This document shows positions 25,699 to 34,640 of a stretch of DNA of 64,000 bases, one piece after another. The notes beneath the pieces were generated by a model that was not told where the DNA came from, did not search any database, and saw only the letters and a program-made list of their open reading frames with translations. This DNA is from Alphaproteobacteria bacterium (GTDB lineage: Bacteria; Pseudomonadota; Alphaproteobacteria; Reyranellales; Reyranellaceae), in the NCBI GenBank assembly GCA_017308235.1, contig JAFKFL010000027.1, forward strand, positions 124,001 to 188,000, in the 5' to 3' direction. Numbering within the stretch: the stretch's first letter is position 1; the number at the start of each line of letters is the position of its first letter. The translations under genes were made by a program, and so were the position numbers.

Positions 25699-26910
25699 AT
25701 GCCAACAATACGCGTGGGAATCGCCGTCTTGTCGCTTGTGCTGCTCGCAAGCCCGGTGTTTGCACAAAAGAAATACGATCCCGGCGCTTCGGACAGCGAA
25801 ATCAAGCTCGGGCAAACGATGCCCTACAGCGGGCCATTGTCGGGTTTCATCACGCTCGCCAAGGCCGAGATCGCCTACTTCGCGATGATCAATGACCAGG
25901 GCGGCGTGAATGGGCGCAAGATCAACCTGATCTCGCTCGACGATGGCTTCAGTCCGCCCAAGACGGTCGAGCAGACCCGCAAGCTCGTCGAGGATGATCG
26001 GGTCCTGGCCATCTCCGGCTCGCTTGGCACGTCGACCAACGCCGCGGTCCAGAAGTACCTCAACCAGAAGAAGGTACCGCAGCTATTCCTGGCGACAGGA
26101 GCAAGCCGCTGGAACGATCCCGAGCACTTCCCCTACACCATGACGCTGACGCCGATCTATCAGGCCGAAGCCAACATCTATGCCGCCTATGTCCTGAAGA
26201 ACGTACCCAATGCCCGGGTCGCGGTCCTCTATCAGAATGACGATTTCGGAAAGGACTTTATCAAGGGCTTCAGCGACCGGCTGGGCGACAAGGCCAAGGA
26301 GGTCATGGTCCGTACCGTAAGCTACGAGGTCACCGATCCCACCGTCGACTCGCAGATCATCGACCTTGCCTCGACCAAAGCCAATGTCTTCCTGAACATC
26401 ACCACGCCAAAGTTCGCCGTCCAGGCGATCCGCAAGGCCCATGAGCTTGGCTGGAAGCCGATGCAGTTCATCGACAACCCCGCAGCTTCGATCGGCGTGG
26501 TCATGCGGCCGGCTGGTGTCGAGGCCGCGAAAGGCGTCATTTCAGCTGCTTTCGTCAAGGATCCGACGGATCCTCAATATAAGGACGACCCCGAGTTCCA
26601 GGCCTGGGTTGCCTGGATGAAGAAGTACTATCCCGCCGGCAGTCTCGAGGATCCGCAGAACGTGGTGGGCTATGTCCAGGGTCAGGCCATGGTGCAGGTC
26701 CTCAAGCAGTGCGGCGACGTCCTCACCCGCGAGAACGTCATGAAGCAGGCTGCCAACCTGAAGGACTTTCATCCCGCCATGCTGCTCAAGGGCATCAACA
26801 TGAACACCAGCCCCACCGACTACCAGCCGATGGAGGAGATGCTGCTGCAGCGCTTCAACGGCGAGCGCTTCGAGGTGTTCGGCGAGCTTCTAAGCGCGCG
26901 CGTCAAATGA
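25699..26910 (+). CDS. ABC transporter substrate-binding protein, branched-chain amino acid type
   Basis: The 403-residue periplasmic binding protein has a signal peptide (MPTIRVGIAVLSLVLLASPV then FA). The type I Leu/Ile/Val-binding fold follows: IKLGQTMPYSGPLSGFI, VNGRKINLISLDDGFSPPKT, NDDFGKDFIKGF. GGGAGGGGGACC precedes the ATG. No permease or ATPase genes (livHMGF) are adjacent, so this is an orphan binding protein. The RidA gene follows 33 bp later on the same strand. Confidence 0.9.
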   Translation: MPTIRVGIAVLSLVLLASPVFAQKKYDPGASDSEIKLGQTMPYSGPLSGFITLAKAEIAYFAMINDQGGVNGRKINLISLDDGFSPPKTVEQTRKLVEDDRVLAISGSLGTSTNAAVQKYLNQKKVPQLFLATGASRWNDPEHFPYTMTLTPIYQAEANIYAAYVLKNVPNARVAVLYQNDDFGKDFIKGFSDRLGDKAKEVMVRTVSYEVTDPTVDSQIIDLASTKANVFLNITTPKFAVQAIRKAHELGWKPMQFIDNPAASIGVVMRPAGVEAAKGVISAAFVKDPTDPQYKDDPEFQAWVAWMKKYYPAGSLEDPQNVVGYVQGQAMVQVLKQCGDVLTRENVMKQAANLKDFHPAMLLKGINMNTSPTDYQPMEEMLLQRFNGERFEVFGELLSARVK

Positions 26911-26943
26911 CCGATCGGGAATTTGCAACAGGAGAAGTGAGCA

Positions 26944-27333
26944 ATGGCCAAGCGTAAGAGCATCAACTATCCGGGCTTCAAGCACGAGAACCCGATCCCC
27001 AACGCGAGCCGCGTCGGCAACATCCTGATGTCGAGCGTGATCAGTGGCCGCGATCCCGCAGGCGGGCCGATGCCCACCGATCTCGATGGCCAGGTCATCA
27101 ACGTCTTCAAGCAGATCCGGCTGTGCGTCGAAGCTGCCGGCGGCACGGTCGACGACATCGTCAAGGTCAATTTCTGGATGAAGGATCCGGCGACCGGTCG
27201 CAAGGCGCTGAACGGCGAGTGGTCCAAGATGTTTCCGGACGCGGACGCACGGCCCGCACGGCACACCCTCAGTCTTGGTGCCAATAGTCCTGCCCATCTC
27301 ACCTGTGACTTCGTCGCGGTGATCGGCGGGTAG
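26944..27333 (+). CDS. RidA family protein (enamine/imine deaminase fold)
   Basis: The 129-residue YjgF/YER057c/UK114-family protein has VGNILMSSVISGRDPAGGP, FKQIRLCVEAAGGTVDDIVK and RPARHTLSLGA, with the conserved Arg that binds the carboxylate of the imine substrate. RidA proteins hydrolyse reactive enamine/imine intermediates or related amides. AGGAGAAGTGAGC precedes the ATG. It is in the same transcript direction as the ABC-type binding protein and converges with the C13 protease-like gene 14 bp away. Confidence 0.88.
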   Translation: MAKRKSINYPGFKHENPIPNASRVGNILMSSVISGRDPAGGPMPTDLDGQVINVFKQIRLCVEAAGGTVDDIVKVNFWMKDPATGRKALNGEWSKMFPDADARPARHTLSLGANSPAHLTCDFVAVIGG

Positions 27334-27347
27334 ACCTTCTCTCCGGA

Positions 27348-28112
27348 CTATCGTCCGGGCAGCCGCAGGTTCGCAACCGCAGCCCCGAAGAAGGCTTGCG
27401 GTTGCGATTGTTGCCGCACACCCAGCCGTCGCTCGAGGGACTCGACGCAGGATTTCGTGCCCGATGCCACCTGGCGCCAGGTGCGGGCCGCGTCGAGCTG
27501 CTGCAGGAAGCATTGGTCGTAATAAGTATAGTCGTCATCCGCGCCGCAGCCGAAGCTGGTGCGATCGATGGCGGCGGCCGTCAGGATGATGCGATTGGGC
27601 TGGCTCGTCGCGGCATTGATGAAGGTGCCGCTATGGCAGGCCGACACGACCAACACCGTGGGAACGTTGCCGCAGCTCTCGGCCAACGCCCGATCGAGCA
27701 CCGCCGGGCCGAAGATCCGCCGGTCAGCGCGCAGAAAAAAGCCGCGCGGCTCGCCATGGCTGGTGATGTAGACGAAGCAGGCGTCACCGCCGACGGTGCG
27801 CAAACCGTCCAGAACGTTGGTCGAGGTGGCAAGGCTGGCGCCCGACGCGCGGTCGGCCGTGAAGGCCCGGATGGTGTGTACGCCAAGCGCGCCCAATCGC
27901 TCGCGCAGCGTGTCCACCGCGTTGTCGAAAGCCGGGCTGCTGTCGTCGCCACCCACCAGCATCGCATGCCATCCCGCAGCGGGCACCGACGTGATCGCTC
28001 CCTTCAGGGCCGGCCGGTCTGCGACCGGTGCCGTCCGCGGCGCGTCTCCAGAGGAAGGCGCGCAGGCGGCGAGAAGCAACGCGACAAGAACCGCCACGAC
28101 GCGCACCGACAT
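27348..28112 (-). CDS. C13-type (legumain/caspase-fold) protease lipoprotein
   Basis: The 254-residue product from ATG 28112 (GGAGG upstream) has a lipoprotein signal ending LLLAAC, with Cys17 as the lipid site. The rest is a small caspase-fold domain with the His/Cys dyad: His119 in YITSHGEPRG and Cys159 in VVSACHSGTF. This resembles bacterial peptidase C13 family proteins. It is predicted to be anchored in the envelope. It has no operon partner; it converges with ridA. The substrate is unknown. Confidence 0.8.
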   Translation of the reverse strand: MSVRVVAVLVALLLAACAPSSGDAPRTAPVADRPALKGAITSVPAAGWHAMLVGGDDSSPAFDNAVDTLRERLGALGVHTIRAFTADRASGASLATSTNVLDGLRTVGGDACFVYITSHGEPRGFFLRADRRIFGPAVLDRALAESCGNVPTVLVVSACHSGTFINAATSQPNRIILTAAAIDRTSFGCGADDDYTYYDQCFLQQLDAARTWRQVASGTKSCVESLERRLGVRQQSQPQAFFGAAVANLRLPGR

Positions 28113-28143
28113 GCGGACGCCTCCATTTATCAATGGGTATCCC

Positions 28144-28806
28144 TCAATTGGTTGGCCGCTTCGCCCCTACGGAACGCAACGCCATCTCGACATAGAGCGT
28201 TGCCATCTGCTCCTCGGCGAGACGGCCGCCGGGACCGTACCACATGGACACATGCGTGCATTGGTCAAGCAAGGCCATCGCCACGGTCTTGAGATCCTCG
28301 CGACCCTCGACCTTGGGCGGACTGAACACGCCGCTCGCCACGCCTTCTGCCAGGATGCCGACCAGTACGTCCCGGATCGCCCGCCGCGAGCGGCGGATGT
28401 CCGAAACGCGGTTGGCATCGAGCCAGCTGATCTCGCGATTGGCGACCAGCGCCTCGACCCGCAGCCGGCAGTGGCGCATGACATAGGCCCGCACGAAGGC
28501 CGCGAGCTTGGCGCTCGGATCGTCGCCCGCTTCGGCCACAGCCTGCTGGCAGATCCGCTCCAGCTCGGCCTGGGTCGAGGTGATGATGTCGTGCAGCAGC
28601 TCGTCCTTGGACCGGAAGTGATTGTACAGCGCGCCCTGCGTCAGCCCGCAGGCCTTCATGATGTCGCGCACCGTCACGACCGGGTAGCCGCGCTCGGCGA
28701 ACTGACGAAAGGCGGCAGCACGGATTGCTTCCACCGGCGGCCTCCCCTCGCGCTCGATCACCGTCGATGCCGCGGGCGGCGGCCGGACCGTTTTGCGCTT
28801 GGTCAT
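28144..28806 (-). CDS. TetR family transcriptional regulator
   Basis: The 220-residue product from ATG 28806 has an N-terminal TetR helix-turn-helix (FAERGYPVVTVRDIMKACGL then TQGALYNHFRSKDELL) and an all-helical ligand-binding domain. The ATG overlaps the stop of the upstream phosphotransferase gene by 4 bp, so the two are coupled. Such pairs often regulate acyl-CoA or aromatic acid degradation. The ligand and target operators are not identifiable here. Confidence 0.9.
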   Translation of the reverse strand: MTKRKTVRPPPAASTVIEREGRPPVEAIRAAAFRQFAERGYPVVTVRDIMKACGLTQGALYNHFRSKDELLHDIITSTQAELERICQQAVAEAGDDPSAKLAAFVRAYVMRHCRLRVEALVANREISWLDANRVSDIRRSRRAIRDVLVGILAEGVASGVFSPPKVEGREDLKTVAMALLDQCTHVSMWYGPGGRLAEEQMATLYVEMALRSVGAKRPTN

Positions 28807-29882
28807 GGCGCGGCTCCCGCCATATCGCGCACCAGCTTCCAGGCCAGGTCGGCCGCCGGCCGCACCAGCTTGCCCGACTCGGCGGCGCGCACATTGGACG
28901 CCGTGCCGTCGAGAGAGCGCGCATAGACGCCCTGCCGGATGCAGGACACGCGAAAGAGATTGTATGCCATGTAGAATTCCCAGAGCGCAGGATCGGGTAC
29001 CGTTCGTTTCGACAGATCGCAATAGTGGGCGACCATCTCCTGCTCGGCTGGCAAGCCGTGCGACGCGAGGTCGTGCCCCTCGAGGCCGCCCCAGTCCTTG
29101 GGCGTACGCCACAGCATGCAGAGATAGGAAAGCTCGGCTAGCGGATCACCGAGAGTCGAAATCTCCCAATCGATTATGCCCAGCACGCGCGGCTCGCTTG
29201 GGTGATAGATCATATTGTCGAGGCGATAGTCGCCATGCACCAGCACGGTCTCGTCGTTGGCAGGCAGATGCGCCGGCAGCCAATCGAGGAGCCTGTCCAT
29301 TGCCTCGATCTTCTCCGTCTCCGATGCCTTGTACTGCTTGCCCCAGCGCGAGATCTGGCGCGCGACGTAGCTGCCCGGCCGACCAAAATCGGCCAAGCCC
29401 AGCGCTGCATAATCGACGGCATGCAGCTTGGCGAGGGTCTCGCACTTGGCTTGGTAGATCGCCTGCCGCCCCTCCTTGGGAACGTCTGGCAGCAACGGAT
29501 CCCACAGCACACGGCCGTCGCAATATTCCATGATGTAGAACGCTGTGCCCACGACGCTCTCGTCCTCGCACAGCGCATAGGCGCGCGGGGTCGGTACGTC
29601 GGTCTTGTTCAAGGCCGAGATGACGCGGAACTCGCGGTCGACGGCATGGGCCGACGGCAGGAGCTTGCCGGGCGGCTTGCGCCGCAAGACATAGCGGCGG
29701 CCGGCGCCATCGGTCAGGCGGTAGGTCGGGTTGGATTGGCCGCCCTTGAACTGCTCCACCTGCAGGGGTCCTGCGAAGCCTGGCACGTTGGCCGACATGA
29801 ATTGGGCCAGTGCCGCGGGATCGAAACGGTGCTTCTCCTGCACCGCCATCGTGCCGATATATTCCGTGCCTTTTCGCGCCAC
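28803..29882 (-). CDS. Aminoglycoside phosphotransferase-fold kinase (ACAD10-like)
   Basis: The 359-residue protein has LRRKPPGKLLPSAHAVDREF (ATP-binding Lys), the catalytic VLVHGDYRLDNMIY and the metal-binding GIIDWEISTLGDPLAEL. This sub-family is usually found with acyl-CoA dehydrogenases and is thought to phosphorylate hydroxyacyl-CoA rather than antibiotics. GTG at 29882 is chosen because AGGAG lies 6 nt upstream; TTG 29885 and ATG 29849 are alternatives. It is coupled to the TetR gene downstream. Confidence 0.85.
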   Translation of the reverse strand: MARKGTEYIGTMAVQEKHRFDPAALAQFMSANVPGFAGPLQVEQFKGGQSNPTYRLTDGAGRRYVLRRKPPGKLLPSAHAVDREFRVISALNKTDVPTPRAYALCEDESVVGTAFYIMEYCDGRVLWDPLLPDVPKEGRQAIYQAKCETLAKLHAVDYAALGLADFGRPGSYVARQISRWGKQYKASETEKIEAMDRLLDWLPAHLPANDETVLVHGDYRLDNMIYHPSEPRVLGIIDWEISTLGDPLAELSYLCMLWRTPKDWGGLEGHDLASHGLPAEQEMVAHYCDLSKRTVPDPALWEFYMAYNLFRVSCIRQGVYARSLDGTASNVRAAESGKLVRPAADLAWKLVRDMAGAAP

Positions 29883-29965
29883 CAAGAGCTCCTGAACGAG
29901 CGTTTACCGGGGCGGAGTTTGCTCGTCCGTTCGCAGGCACGCAATATGCCGAAAGTCGTCAATCC

Positions 29966-32900
29966 TCAGCCGGAGAGACCTCCCGGCCCGTAGCCGCCAC
30001 CGCCGGGGGTACGGATCGCGATCCGATCGCCGCGAACCAGCGTGTGGGTCTCCCGGATATCGATCTGCGTATCATTGATGAGAATTTCGCCCGGCGCGCC
30101 CGGCTCACCGCCAAACAGCCCGTGCGCGGGATGACGGGTACGTTCGGCGTTGAAGCCGATCGTGTAGCGGCCGTCGTCGACCACCTCGAACTCGGTTTCG
30201 AGTCCCAGCCCTCCGTTGTGACGGCCGGCGCCGCCCGAGCCCGCCCGCAGTCGCTTGAAATTCACCCGCACCGGCGCCAGTTGCTCGATCACCTCGACCG
30301 GCGCGCCGGTGATGTTGCTGGGCCAACTGGTCGCGTTCAGCCCATTGCGTCCGGACGATGCGCCCATGCCGCCGTTGAAGAAGCATTTCAGCACCACCGG
30401 TTGGCCCGCCGCGTCCGATCCACGCATCAGGAAGCTCCAGATCGGCGAACCGACGCCCGCGATGACCCGTTCCGGCACGACGGTCGAAATGGCCTGCAGC
30501 ACCAGCCCCGGCAAGTAGTGCCCGACGAGAGCCCGGTTGGCACCCGAGTATGGATATTCGTGATTGAGGATGCTGCCTTGGGGCGCCATCACCTCGATCA
30601 CGCGGAAGGATCCTTCGTTGTTCGGGCTGTCCGGATCGAGGATGCACTTCAGCGCATACACCGTCATCGCGTAGGTGTAGCAATAGGCGACGTTCAGGGC
30701 GGCCGGGATCTGGGACGAGCTTCCCGCGTAGTCGACGACCACGCGATCGTCTGCCGCCGTGACCGCGACCCTGAGCTCGATCGGCTGGCTCATGCCATCG
30801 GTGTTCTGTCGGGCCGTGTAGGTGCCACGCGGCAGCCGCGATACGGCCTGCCGCATCGCCTGGTCGGTGCGGGCAAAGGTGGCCTCGCCAAAGGGCTCCA
30901 AACTGTCCAGCTGCCATTCGTCCATGACCGTGAGCAGGCGGCGCTTGACGAGATCGAGCGCCGCCATCTGGCCGAACAGATCGCCCAGCACCTGGTTGGA
31001 CGAGCGGACGTTTTTACCGAGCAGGCGCAGCAACGTCTGGTCGAGCACGCCGCGCTCGGCGAGTTTCATCGGCAGGATCTGGAAGCCTTCCTCGTAGACG
31101 TCGGGGATCTTCTGCGCGCCCGAACGCCCGCCAATATCGGCCGCATGCGCGGTGCTTGCAGCAAAGCCAACCAAACGTCCCTGCCGGAAGATCGGCATCG
31201 CGAGGCTTATGTCGAACAGATGGCCTGTTCCCATCCAGGGATCGTTGGTCACTAGGATGTCGCCTTCGTGGAGGTTGCTGGCACCGATCTCCCGGATGAA
31301 GTGCTTCACCGTTTGCGGCAGGCTGCCGATGAAGATCGGAATGCATTGCGTGCCCTGGGCAAGCAGCCTGCCCTCAGCGTCGGTGATCACGATGGAATAG
31401 TCGCCCGACTCCCGAACGACGGTCGAGAACGAGGCCCGTGCGAGAGAGGCCGAAGCTTCGTCGACGATGCCGATCAGGCGGCGCCACAGGACCTGGAGGC
31501 CGACATTACCCATGTCCGATGCTTCATAGCCTGCGCCTTTCGCGGCAACGACCGATACGGCCACGACATCGGTCTTGAGCAATTGCGCACGATCGCCGGG
31601 CCCCAGCACGAGGGTCGTGCCGCGCTGCTGCAGCAGCATCGGACCATCGATCGATTGGTCCACCTCAAAGGCATCCCAACGCTGCGGCACGACGTGGTGG
31701 AGAATATCGCTGCCGGGCAGTCGCAAGCCGCGTTCCGTCGCGGGCGGCAGGCGGTCACTGGACGGCGATGCAAACTGGAGAGGTGCGGCGCCATCGACGA
31801 AGGCAAGCGTGGCCGTCACGCGGATGTTGACCACCTCGATCACGCCCCAGTCGACCACACGCCCGAACACCGCCTTATATTCCCGCTCGAAAGCAGCGCG
31901 CAGCTCATCGATCGACGATTCGTCATAACGGCCGTCGGGCAAGCCCACGAACAGATCGAACCCCTGGCCGCTGTAGCGCATGTCGGCAAAACGCGACAGG
32001 CGTGCCCTGCTTGCCGCGAGTCCCATGGCCTCGATGTCATGCCGGATCTCGATTTCCAGTTCGCGGAACCGACTTTCCAGTGCACCGGCCGCTCCAGTTG
32101 CAAGCGCCATCGAGACGAACGCCACCCGATCGATGCGTGCCGGTGCCAGGACGAGGCCAATGGCAGACGCCACGCCCGCTTCCGGTGGGCAGATCAGCTT
32201 CTCGATGCCGAGCTTTCGTGCCACGGCCGCGCCATGCAAAGGGCCGCCTCCTCCCGTCACGACCAACGCCAGGCTCGAAGGATCACGACCGCGCTCGGCA
32301 GCGTGCACGCGCGCCGCTCCCGCCATGTTCTCATTCGCCAGATCGAAAACACCACTCGCGGCATCCAGAGGCTTTAGTCCGAGGTCCTCGCCCAAACACC
32401 CGAAAGCGGCGCGCGCGGCTCGGGTGTCGAGCTGGATCCCGCCATCGGCGAAATAGGCCGGATCAAGAGAGCCGAGCAGGAGGTTTGCGTCGGTGACCGT
32501 GGGATCGCTTCCGCCCAGGCCATAACAGACCGGCCCCGGATCGGAGGCAGCACTCTGCGGGCCCACCGCCAGCAGACCGAGTCCGTCCTTGCGCGCAATA
32601 CTGCCGCCGCCTGCGCCGATCTCGAGGAGATCGACTGTCGGCAAACGCAACGGCAAACCGCTATCGGGAACGAATCGCTTCTCACGGGCCGCCTCAAGGC
32701 GATGCGTGACCAGCGGCGTGCCGTTCTCGATGGTGCAGAGCTTGGCGGTCGTTCCACCAATATCCAGCGCCATGATGTGATCGACGCCGGCCAGACGCGC
32801 AAAATAAGCCGCCGCCAGTGCACCCGCGGCCGGACCTGATTCGAGAAGCTGGATCGGCGCTGCCATGGCGCGATCCAGGGTCGTCAAACCGCCGTTCGAC

Positions 32901-33622
32901 AGCATCACATAGACGGGTGCTTTGACCCCGGCAGCGTTGAGGTCGAGGCCGAAATTGCGCAAGTAGCGTTCGGCCAACGGCTGAATGTAGGCATTCGCGA
33001 TCACCGTCGAGAACCGTTCGTATTCGCGAATCTCATTGGCGACGCGATGCGAAAGCGACATTGCCAGATCGGGATGACGGCGGCGGACGATATCGTACGC
33101 GCGCTGCTCGTTCACCGGATTGACGAAGGCATTCACGAAGCCGACGGCGATACTCTCGCAGCCCGCTGTGAGGGCGCGCTCCACCGCGGCCAGCAGGCCT
33201 CCCTCCTCGACGAGCTGCAGCACCGCGCCATCGGCGGCAACGCGTTCGGCAACCTCGAACCTCCGTTCTTGGGGGCAAAGCGGCCGGGGCATCTGAATGA
33301 AGAGATCGTAGAGCTCGTACTTCAGTTCCCGCCCGATCTCCGTGACGTCACCGAACCCTTCAGTCGTGATCAGGCCGACGGTGGCGCCCTGGCGTTCGAT
33401 CACCGCGTTGGTGAACAGGGTCGTGGCATGGACGACCCGAACGATCTCGCCGGGTTGCCGGCTGCTCGCGGCCAGCAGCGTTTGCAAGCCTCGAACGACC
33501 GCCTTATTGGGCTCTTTCCTGTTCGTCAGCTCCTTATGGGCATTGAGCGACCGCGTAACCTCATCGAACAGCACGAGATCCGTGAAGGTCCCGCCGATAT
33601 CGATCCCCAATACCAAGCCCAT
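29966..33622 (-). CDS. Fused hydantoinase A-hydantoinase B protein (oxoprolinase family)
   Basis: A single 1218-residue frame from ATG 33622 (AGGAG upstream) covers both subunits. Residues 1 to about 700 are HyuA-like (VLGIDIGGTFTDLVLFDE, MALDIGGTTAKLCTIENG, TGGGGPLHGAAVARKLG). The rest is HyuB-like (LQVLWRRLIGIVDEASASLA, TNDPWMGTGHLFDIS, RTPGGGGYGPGGLSG). The junction lies near an in-frame Met at 31513, with no stop. Each half resembles the split pair at 17208-20914 more than eukaryotic 5-oxoprolinase. It is downstream of tctC and the pxp genes. The substrate is probably a lactam or cyclic imide. Confidence 0.9.
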   Translation of the reverse strand: MGLVLGIDIGGTFTDLVLFDEVTRSLNAHKELTNRKEPNKAVVRGLQTLLAASSRQPGEIVRVVHATTLFTNAVIERQGATVGLITTEGFGDVTEIGRELKYELYDLFIQMPRPLCPQERRFEVAERVAADGAVLQLVEEGGLLAAVERALTAGCESIAVGFVNAFVNPVNEQRAYDIVRRRHPDLAMSLSHRVANEIREYERFSTVIANAYIQPLAERYLRNFGLDLNAAGVKAPVYVMLSNGGLTTLDRAMAAPIQLLESGPAAGALAAAYFARLAGVDHIMALDIGGTTAKLCTIENGTPLVTHRLEAAREKRFVPDSGLPLRLPTVDLLEIGAGGGSIARKDGLGLLAVGPQSAASDPGPVCYGLGGSDPTVTDANLLLGSLDPAYFADGGIQLDTRAARAAFGCLGEDLGLKPLDAASGVFDLANENMAGAARVHAAERGRDPSSLALVVTGGGGPLHGAAVARKLGIEKLICPPEAGVASAIGLVLAPARIDRVAFVSMALATGAAGALESRFRELEIEIRHDIEAMGLAASRARLSRFADMRYSGQGFDLFVGLPDGRYDESSIDELRAAFEREYKAVFGRVVDWGVIEVVNIRVTATLAFVDGAAPLQFASPSSDRLPPATERGLRLPGSDILHHVVPQRWDAFEVDQSIDGPMLLQQRGTTLVLGPGDRAQLLKTDVVAVSVVAAKGAGYEASDMGNVGLQVLWRRLIGIVDEASASLARASFSTVVRESGDYSIVITDAEGRLLAQGTQCIPIFIGSLPQTVKHFIREIGASNLHEGDILVTNDPWMGTGHLFDISLAMPIFRQGRLVGFAASTAHAADIGGRSGAQKIPDVYEEGFQILPMKLAERGVLDQTLLRLLGKNVRSSNQVLGDLFGQMAALDLVKRRLLTVMDEWQLDSLEPFGEATFARTDQAMRQAVSRLPRGTYTARQNTDGMSQPIELRVAVTAADDRVVVDYAGSSSQIPAALNVAYCYTYAMTVYALKCILDPDSPNNEGSFRVIEVMAPQGSILNHEYPYSGANRALVGHYLPGLVLQAISTVVPERVIAGVGSPIWSFLMRGSDAAGQPVVLKCFFNGGMGASSGRNGLNATSWPSNITGAPVEVIEQLAPVRVNFKRLRAGSGGAGRHNGGLGLETEFEVVDDGRYTIGFNAERTRHPAHGLFGGEPGAPGEILINDTQIDIRETHTLVRGDRIAIRTPGGGGYGPGGLSG

Positions 33623-33660
33623 GCCTGCTCCTGGCCCCTTCTCCGCCTGCAACCCGCCGC

Positions 33661-34623
33661 TTAGTTCTTCTTCAGGCCAAGCCCGTTGATGATCGGCTCC
33701 CATCGGTCGTAGTCGGCCTTCATGATTGCAGCCAAACCGTCTGAGGTGCTGCTGACCGGCAACAGACCGAGGCCGAGATACTGCTTACGTACGGCCTCGT
33801 CAGCCAACGACACTTTGACCGCCTCCGCCAGCGACTGGACGATCTTCGCTGGAGTCCCCGCTGGCGCCAGCAAACCGAAATATTGCTCGACGAAGAGGCC
33901 GGGCAGCATCTCTGAGAGCGGTGGAACACCTTCCAACAAAGGCGTCGCCTGGAGCGATGTAACGGCGAGCGCTTTGACGCCCTTGTTCAGGCCCATGGCG
34001 GTTCGCGCATCCGGCAAGCTGGTGATCGTCATCTTCACCTCGCCCGTCGACAGCGCAAGGTTCACCTGAGTGCCATTTTGATAGGGCACGAAATACATCT
34101 GGATGCCTGCCTTCTGCTGCAGCAGCTCCGTCGCCAGATGGCCGAACGAACCGACGCCCGGCGCGCCGTAGTTCACCTTGCCCGGATTAGCCTTCACATA
34201 GGCAATGAACTCGGCGACGTTGCTGACCGGCAGATCGGGGCTCACGACCATGACCATCGGCGCCGTGGCCACTTGCGACACCGGCGCGAAGCTCTTGCGA
34301 TAATCGAACGGCTGCCGCTCCTGCAAAAGCGGTGCCAGCGTATTCCCCGAATTGGGCACCAGCAGCACGTTGCCGTCAGGCGCAGCCGTCGCGACGGCAT
34401 GGGCGGCGATGCTGCCTGTTGCTCCGGGCTTGTTCTCCACCAGCACGCGACGGCCTACCCGCTCCTGCAGCGGCTGTTGCAGCGAACGCGCCACCATGTC
34501 GCTCGTCCCGCCTGGCCCGTAAGGGACGACCAGGCGAAGCGGCTGATCCCCTATGCTTTGCGCGTGCGCCATCCCGGCACATGCGATGAGAGCCAACGCG
34601 CACAGAATATTCCGAGCCTTCAT
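33661..34623 (-). CDS. Tripartite tricarboxylate transporter substrate-binding protein (Bug/TctC family)
   Basis: The 320-residue Bug-family protein has a signal peptide (MKARNILCALALIACAGMA then HA), LVVPYGPGGTSDMVARSL, VENKPGATGS, YGAPGVGSFGHLATEL and a C-terminal DYDRWEPII. A GTG one codon upstream is an alternative start. It lies between pxpA and the fused hyuAB gene in a minus-strand operon, suggesting delivery of the lactam-type substrate of those enzymes. No TctAB is adjacent; the nearest pair is at 41533-43489. Confidence 0.9.
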   Translation of the reverse strand: MKARNILCALALIACAGMAHAQSIGDQPLRLVVPYGPGGTSDMVARSLQQPLQERVGRRVLVENKPGATGSIAAHAVATAAPDGNVLLVPNSGNTLAPLLQERQPFDYRKSFAPVSQVATAPMVMVVSPDLPVSNVAEFIAYVKANPGKVNYGAPGVGSFGHLATELLQQKAGIQMYFVPYQNGTQVNLALSTGEVKMTITSLPDARTAMGLNKGVKALAVTSLQATPLLEGVPPLSEMLPGLFVEQYFGLLAPAGTPAKIVQSLAEAVKVSLADEAVRKQYLGLGLLPVSSTSDGLAAIMKADYDRWEPIINGLGLKKN

Positions 34624-34640
34624 CACCCTGCTCCCGCTTC

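Noticed and set aside
31513..33622. Frameshift or assembly fusion explaining HyuA-HyuB
   Set aside because: The frame is continuous across the junction with normal composition on both sides and no duplicated or missing core motif.
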